A DNA stretch of 64,000 bases from the NCBI GenBank assembly GCA_000024525.1, contig CP001769.1:2838001-2902000 (forward strand), given 5' to 3'. A program made the translations under genes and the position numbers. The notes beneath the pieces were generated by a model. That model worked only from the letters and a program-made list of their open reading frames with translations, did not search any database and had not been told where the DNA came from. Below, piece after piece: positions 61,657-64,000 of this stretch; the stretch's first letter is position 1, and the number at the start of each line of letters is the position of its first letter. This DNA comes from Spirosoma linguale DSM 74. GTDB taxonomy: Bacteria > Bacteroidota > Bacteroidia > Cytophagales > Spirosomataceae.

Positions 61657-62559
61657 ATGCAGGAACTTACCGGCAGACGAGAATTTGTACGTGTTGTGAC
61701 AAAAGCAGTTGGGGGGTCTCTCCTTCTGCCGGCCTTTTCCCTACATCAGCCAGCCCCTCTTGAGCAGCAAGCGTTTACCGTTGGCCAGATTATGGAGTTA
61801 ATTCTTAAAACGATTCCCGGCGCTCCCTTTCCCAAAACGGTTGATACGCTCAAATCAGGTACGTCGTCCCAAAAAGTGACGGGAATTGTTTCCACGATGT
61901 TCGCAACGGTCGATGTTATTGAGAAAGCGATTGCTGCCGGAGCAAACTTCATCATTGCTCACGAACCAACGTTTTACAACCATGCCGACGAAACGGACTG
62001 GCTTGAGAACAGCGACGTTTATCGCTACAAGCACAACTTACTGACAAAGAACGGGATTGCACTCTGGCGTTTTCACGATTACCTCCACTCGCACCGGCCC
62101 GATGGCATTCAGGCAGGTATGTTGGCAGCTCTGGGCTGGGCGAAATTTGCCAGTACCCAGGACGTACATGTGCTGACAATGCCCGCAACCCCGTTGAGTC
62201 AACTCATCAACCACGCAAAAAGTAAACTAGATATCAAACAGCTGCGGGTGGTGGGCGACCCAGGCCAATCCTGTCAGCGAATTTTATTCATGCCGGGTGC
62301 TTCGGGTGGCCGGAGCCAGATAACCGCAATTGAAAAGGAAAAACCAGACGTCATTTTTTGCGGAGAAACCAGTGAATGGGAAACACCCGAGTATGTCCGG
62401 GACGCCCGGCGTCAGGGCAAAAAATTATCTCTGGTTATTCTGGGCCACATCATGAGCGAAGCGGCCGGTATGGAGTGGGTCGTTTCCTGGCTAAAGCCCC
62501 AGTTGCCTGGGCTACCGATTTCGTACATACCCTCGGGTAACGAATTTACGTATCTGTAG
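61657..62559 (+). CDS. Nif3-like dinuclear metal centre protein with export signal
   Basis: The 300-residue protein carries a Tat-like leader (RREFVRVVTKAVGGSLLLPA) before a Nif3/DUF34 domain. Family motifs are GIVSTMFATVDVIEKAIAAG, FIIAHEPTFYNHAD with metal-binding His, YRYKHNLLTKNGIALWRFHD and DVIFCGETSEWE. The last His/Glu motif, usually GHxxSE, reads LGHIMSEAAGMEW. Cytosolic Nif3 proteins act on GTP cyclohydrolase-like or unknown substrates, and export is unusual. It ends just before a 38-bp palindrome shared with bioB. Confidence 0.85.
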   Translation: MQELTGRREFVRVVTKAVGGSLLLPAFSLHQPAPLEQQAFTVGQIMELILKTIPGAPFPKTVDTLKSGTSSQKVTGIVSTMFATVDVIEKAIAAGANFIIAHEPTFYNHADETDWLENSDVYRYKHNLLTKNGIALWRFHDYLHSHRPDGIQAGMLAALGWAKFASTQDVHVLTMPATPLSQLINHAKSKLDIKQLRVVGDPGQSCQRILFMPGASGGRSQITAIEKEKPDVIFCGETSEWETPEYVRDARRQGKKLSLVILGHIMSEAAGMEWVVSWLKPQLPGLPISYIPSGNEFTYL

Positions 62560-62568
62560 CCAAAAGCT

Positions 62569-62606
62569 GGAAGGCGTGCCACGGTTGCAACCGTGGCACG
62601 CCTTCC
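62569..62606. terminator. 38-bp perfect palindrome between Nif3-like gene and bioB
   Basis: The sequence from 62569 to 62606 is its own reverse complement over all 38 bases, centred on TTGCAA. It lies 10 bp past the Nif3-like stop and 50 bp before the bioB stop on the other strand. No U-tract follows, so it may end both transcripts through stem strength alone. Confidence 0.65.
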
Positions 62607-62655
62607 ACCAAACCCCTGTTAGACGGTTCTGCCTACAAAAGGTCAACTTATCAGC

Positions 62656-63648
62656 CTATACGGGTATTTGCTCAAAAACAACGGCAGGCTGACTGGCGTC
62701 TTTAAAGGCTTTCCGGGGACGGATGTTCAGTGTCTGGAATAATTGCTGATCGGCGTCCTCGTCCGGGTTTGGCGTAGTCAGGAGCTTATCACCGGCAAAG
62801 ATGGAGTTGGCACCCGCCAGAAAACAAAGGGCCTGTTCTTCGGTATTCATCCGTACCCGCCCTGCCGACAGTCGGACCATCGCTTTCGGCATGATAATCC
62901 GTGCCGTAGCAATCATCCGGATCATTTCCCAGACCGATACCCTCGGCTGGTCTTCCAGGGGTGTACCTTCTACCGGAACCAGCGCATTGACCGGCACCGA
63001 TTCGGGGTGCTGCGGCAGTGTTGCCAGCGTGTGCAGCATACCAATCCGATCCTGATCCGACTCACCCATACCAATAATCCCGCCGGAGCAAACCGATATA
63101 CCGGCTTTACGGGCGTGGCCCAGCGTATCCAACCGGTCATCGTACGTGCGGGTGCTGATGATATCCCCATAGAACTCTTCGCTGGTATCGAGGTTATGGT
63201 TGTACGCGTACAGGCCAGCATCTTTCAGTTTCTGCGCCTGGGTTTCGGTGAGCATACCGAGGGTACAGCACACTTCGAGCCCCATTTCATTAACGCCATG
63301 TACCATGTCGAGTACTTTATCGAAGTCGCTGTTGTCGCGCACTTCGCGCCAGGCAGCACCCATACAAAAGCGGGTACTACCGGTATCTTTAGCGCGTTGA
63401 GCAGCCGTCAGTACCTCATCCACCTCCATAAGCTTGTGTACCTTCACAGCGGTATGATACCGCGCAGCCTGCGGGCAATAGGCACAGTCTTCAGGGCAGC
63501 CACCCGTTTTAACCGACAGCAAGGTGCAGACCTGTACTTCCTGCGGGTCATGATATTGACGATGAACAGTGGCGGCCCGGTACATCAGGTCCAGCACGGG
63601 CGAGTTATAGATTTCGGCGATTTCGGCGCGAGTCCAATCGGTACGCAT
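62656..63648 (-). CDS. bioB: Biotin synthase
   Basis: This radical SAM enzyme inserts sulfur into dethiobiotin. The length of 330 residues is normal. The SAM cluster cysteines are 51, 55 and 58 (CPEDCAYC). The auxiliary [2Fe-2S] ligands lie in [11 protein letters not shown] and [10 protein letters not shown], and the arginine ligand is in [11 protein letters not shown]. The [11 protein letters not shown] segment is also present. It starts at the ATG at 63648. No other bio genes are adjacent. Upstream on the same strand is an acyltransferase. Confidence 0.97.
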   Translation of the reverse strand: MRTDWTRAEIAEIYNSPVLDLMYRAATVHRQYHDPQEVQVCTLLSVKTGGCPEDCAYCPQAARYHTAVKVHKLMEVDEVLTAAQRAKDTGSTRFCMGAAWREVRDNSDFDKVLDMVHGVNEMGLEVCCTLGMLTETQAQKLKDAGLYAYNHNLDTSEEFYGDIISTRTYDDRLDTLGHARKAGISVCSGGIIGMGESDQDRIGMLHTLATLPQHPESVPVNALVPVEGTPLEDQPRVSVWEMIRMIATARIIMPKAMVRLSAGRVRMNTEEQALCFLAGANSIFAGDKLLTTPNPDEDADQQLFQTLNIRPRKAFKDASQPAVVFEQIPV

Positions 63649-63757
63649 GGATTTACTTTTTTAATGATAAGCTCCTAAAAAGAGGGAGCAGTGAAACGCG
63701 TTAGCCTAATGGCTATGAGTTATCAAAAATCGCAAATCAAATGTCATAAACCAACAA

Positions 63758-64000
63758 TCATTTTAACCCGAAGAATACTCTCATCAACTTAAACGGCCGA
63801 ATCAGTAACATATAGGTAGCGATACAGACAAGCAGCGTGGCAAAGCTGATGATGAAAAAACCACTGTAAAGGCCTAACGATGTTCGGGTTATGATGTAAT
63901 AACCGATGACGACAATAACGGTTTGATGCAGGATATAGAAGGGGTAAACGGCTTCGTTTAAGTACGGCAAAATCGGGTGATTCACATTAAGATACAGATA
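63758..64000 (-). CDS. Acyltransferase family protein, C-terminus (partial)
   Basis: The frame is open to the right window edge, so the N-terminal part lies outside. The visible ~80 residues hold two or three membrane helices (VYPFYILHQTVIVVIGYYII, GLYSGFFIISFATLLVCIAT) and end in RPFKLMRVFFGLK. The sequence YPFYILHQTVIVVIGYY is characteristic of the last part of acyltransferase-3 proteins, which O-acylate surface sugars. The open frame continues past the GTG at 63985, so that codon is probably not the start. It lies 109 bp upstream of bioB. Confidence 0.8.
   Translation of the reverse strand, partial: YLYLNVNHPILPYLNEAVYPFYILHQTVIVVIGYYIITRTSLGLYSGFFIISFATLLVCIATYMLLIRPFKLMRVFFGLK

Noticed and set aside
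62743..63678. 311-codon plus-strand ORF over bioB
   Set aside because: It is antisense to an intact biotin synthase with all cluster cysteines, so it is a shadow frame.
63649..63757. Promoter and terminator in the bioB leader
   Set aside because: GCTCC/GGAGC and TTG-N20-GATTTTTG can be drawn on the minus strand, but both are weak and could be chance in AT-rich DNA.
1..64000. tRNA, rRNA, CRISPR, IS element or riboswitch
   Set aside because: I read the intergenic regions on both strands and found no cloverleaf with a conserved T-loop, no regular spaced repeats, no transposase, and no conserved riboswitch core. A covariance-model scan would be needed to rule out small RNAs.

Overview
The window looks like chromosomal DNA from a Bacteroidota bacterium of the order Cytophagales, most like Spirosoma and its relatives. 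Supporting signs are a FecI-type sigma factor/FecR pair beside outer-membrane proteins, TonB receptors with carboxypeptidase-like N-terminal domains, a ribosomal protein THX gene, Bacteroidetes-type promoter elements (TTTG about 20 bp before TAnnTTTG), few Shine-Dalgarno sequences, and GlnRS, LpxH and CdsA of the usual Bacteroidota form. I recognise no rRNA, tRNA, IS element, prophage or CRISPR array. The genus is an inference from remembered protein families.

Layout. 1-1298 (minus): an operon of two small exported proteins and the start of a membrane protein, probably a sensor kinase, behind a phased response-regulator-like repeat array. 1459-2904: an HbpS/UPF0303-family protein and a pirin. 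3049-8927 (minus): a complete TolC/adaptor/RND efflux operon. 9316-11028: glnS. 11100-13250: an AT-rich foreign patch with a thioredoxin-fold gene and two broken gene fragments, one the C-terminus of a GmrSD-type (DUF1524) restriction protein. 13288-17300: a secreted M14 peptidase, an NTF2-like protein and a serine hydrolase. 17386-21163 (minus): a three-subunit molybdenum hydroxylase. 21391-28552: a YihY protein, then sigma factor, FecR and an STN/surface-repeat protein, with a TonB receptor divergent from them. 28694-32338 (minus): murI and alaS with long hairpins on both sides of alaS. 32522-36883: a MerR regulator, a YdeI/DUF1905-like protein, and a di-haem peroxidase with a PhoX-like lipoprotein. 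37121-42300: dprA, a GH43 enzyme, the tiny THX gene between two perfect hairpins, and a YfhO protein. 42479-50121: a small unknown protein, frr, pyrH, a sugar-phosphate isomerase-like protein, a biotin carrier protein, a DMT transporter, dusB, a CPBP protease, a DUF2007 protein and cdsA. 50356-58382: a CarboxypepD-like protein, then a TPR/HTH regulator, TonB receptor, beta-helix lipoprotein and beta-propeller phytase. 58428-64000: lpxH, two unknown envelope proteins, an exported Nif3-like protein, bioB, and the end of an acyltransferase.

How the genes may work together. The strongest pathway reading is phosphorus scavenging. At 51180-58382 a phytase sits with its own receptor, a surface lipoprotein and a regulator; at 33457-36883 a PhoX-like lipoprotein pairs with an unusual imelysin-like/MauG-type peroxidase. 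The FecI/FecR/STN set at 22379-28552 looks like surface signalling in which the effector is a repeat protein rather than a barrel. The intergenic regions are unusual for their long, near-perfect hairpins (17-44 bp arms), some covering stop codons, one ending at a start codon, and one lying between divergent genes where a terminator is not expected.
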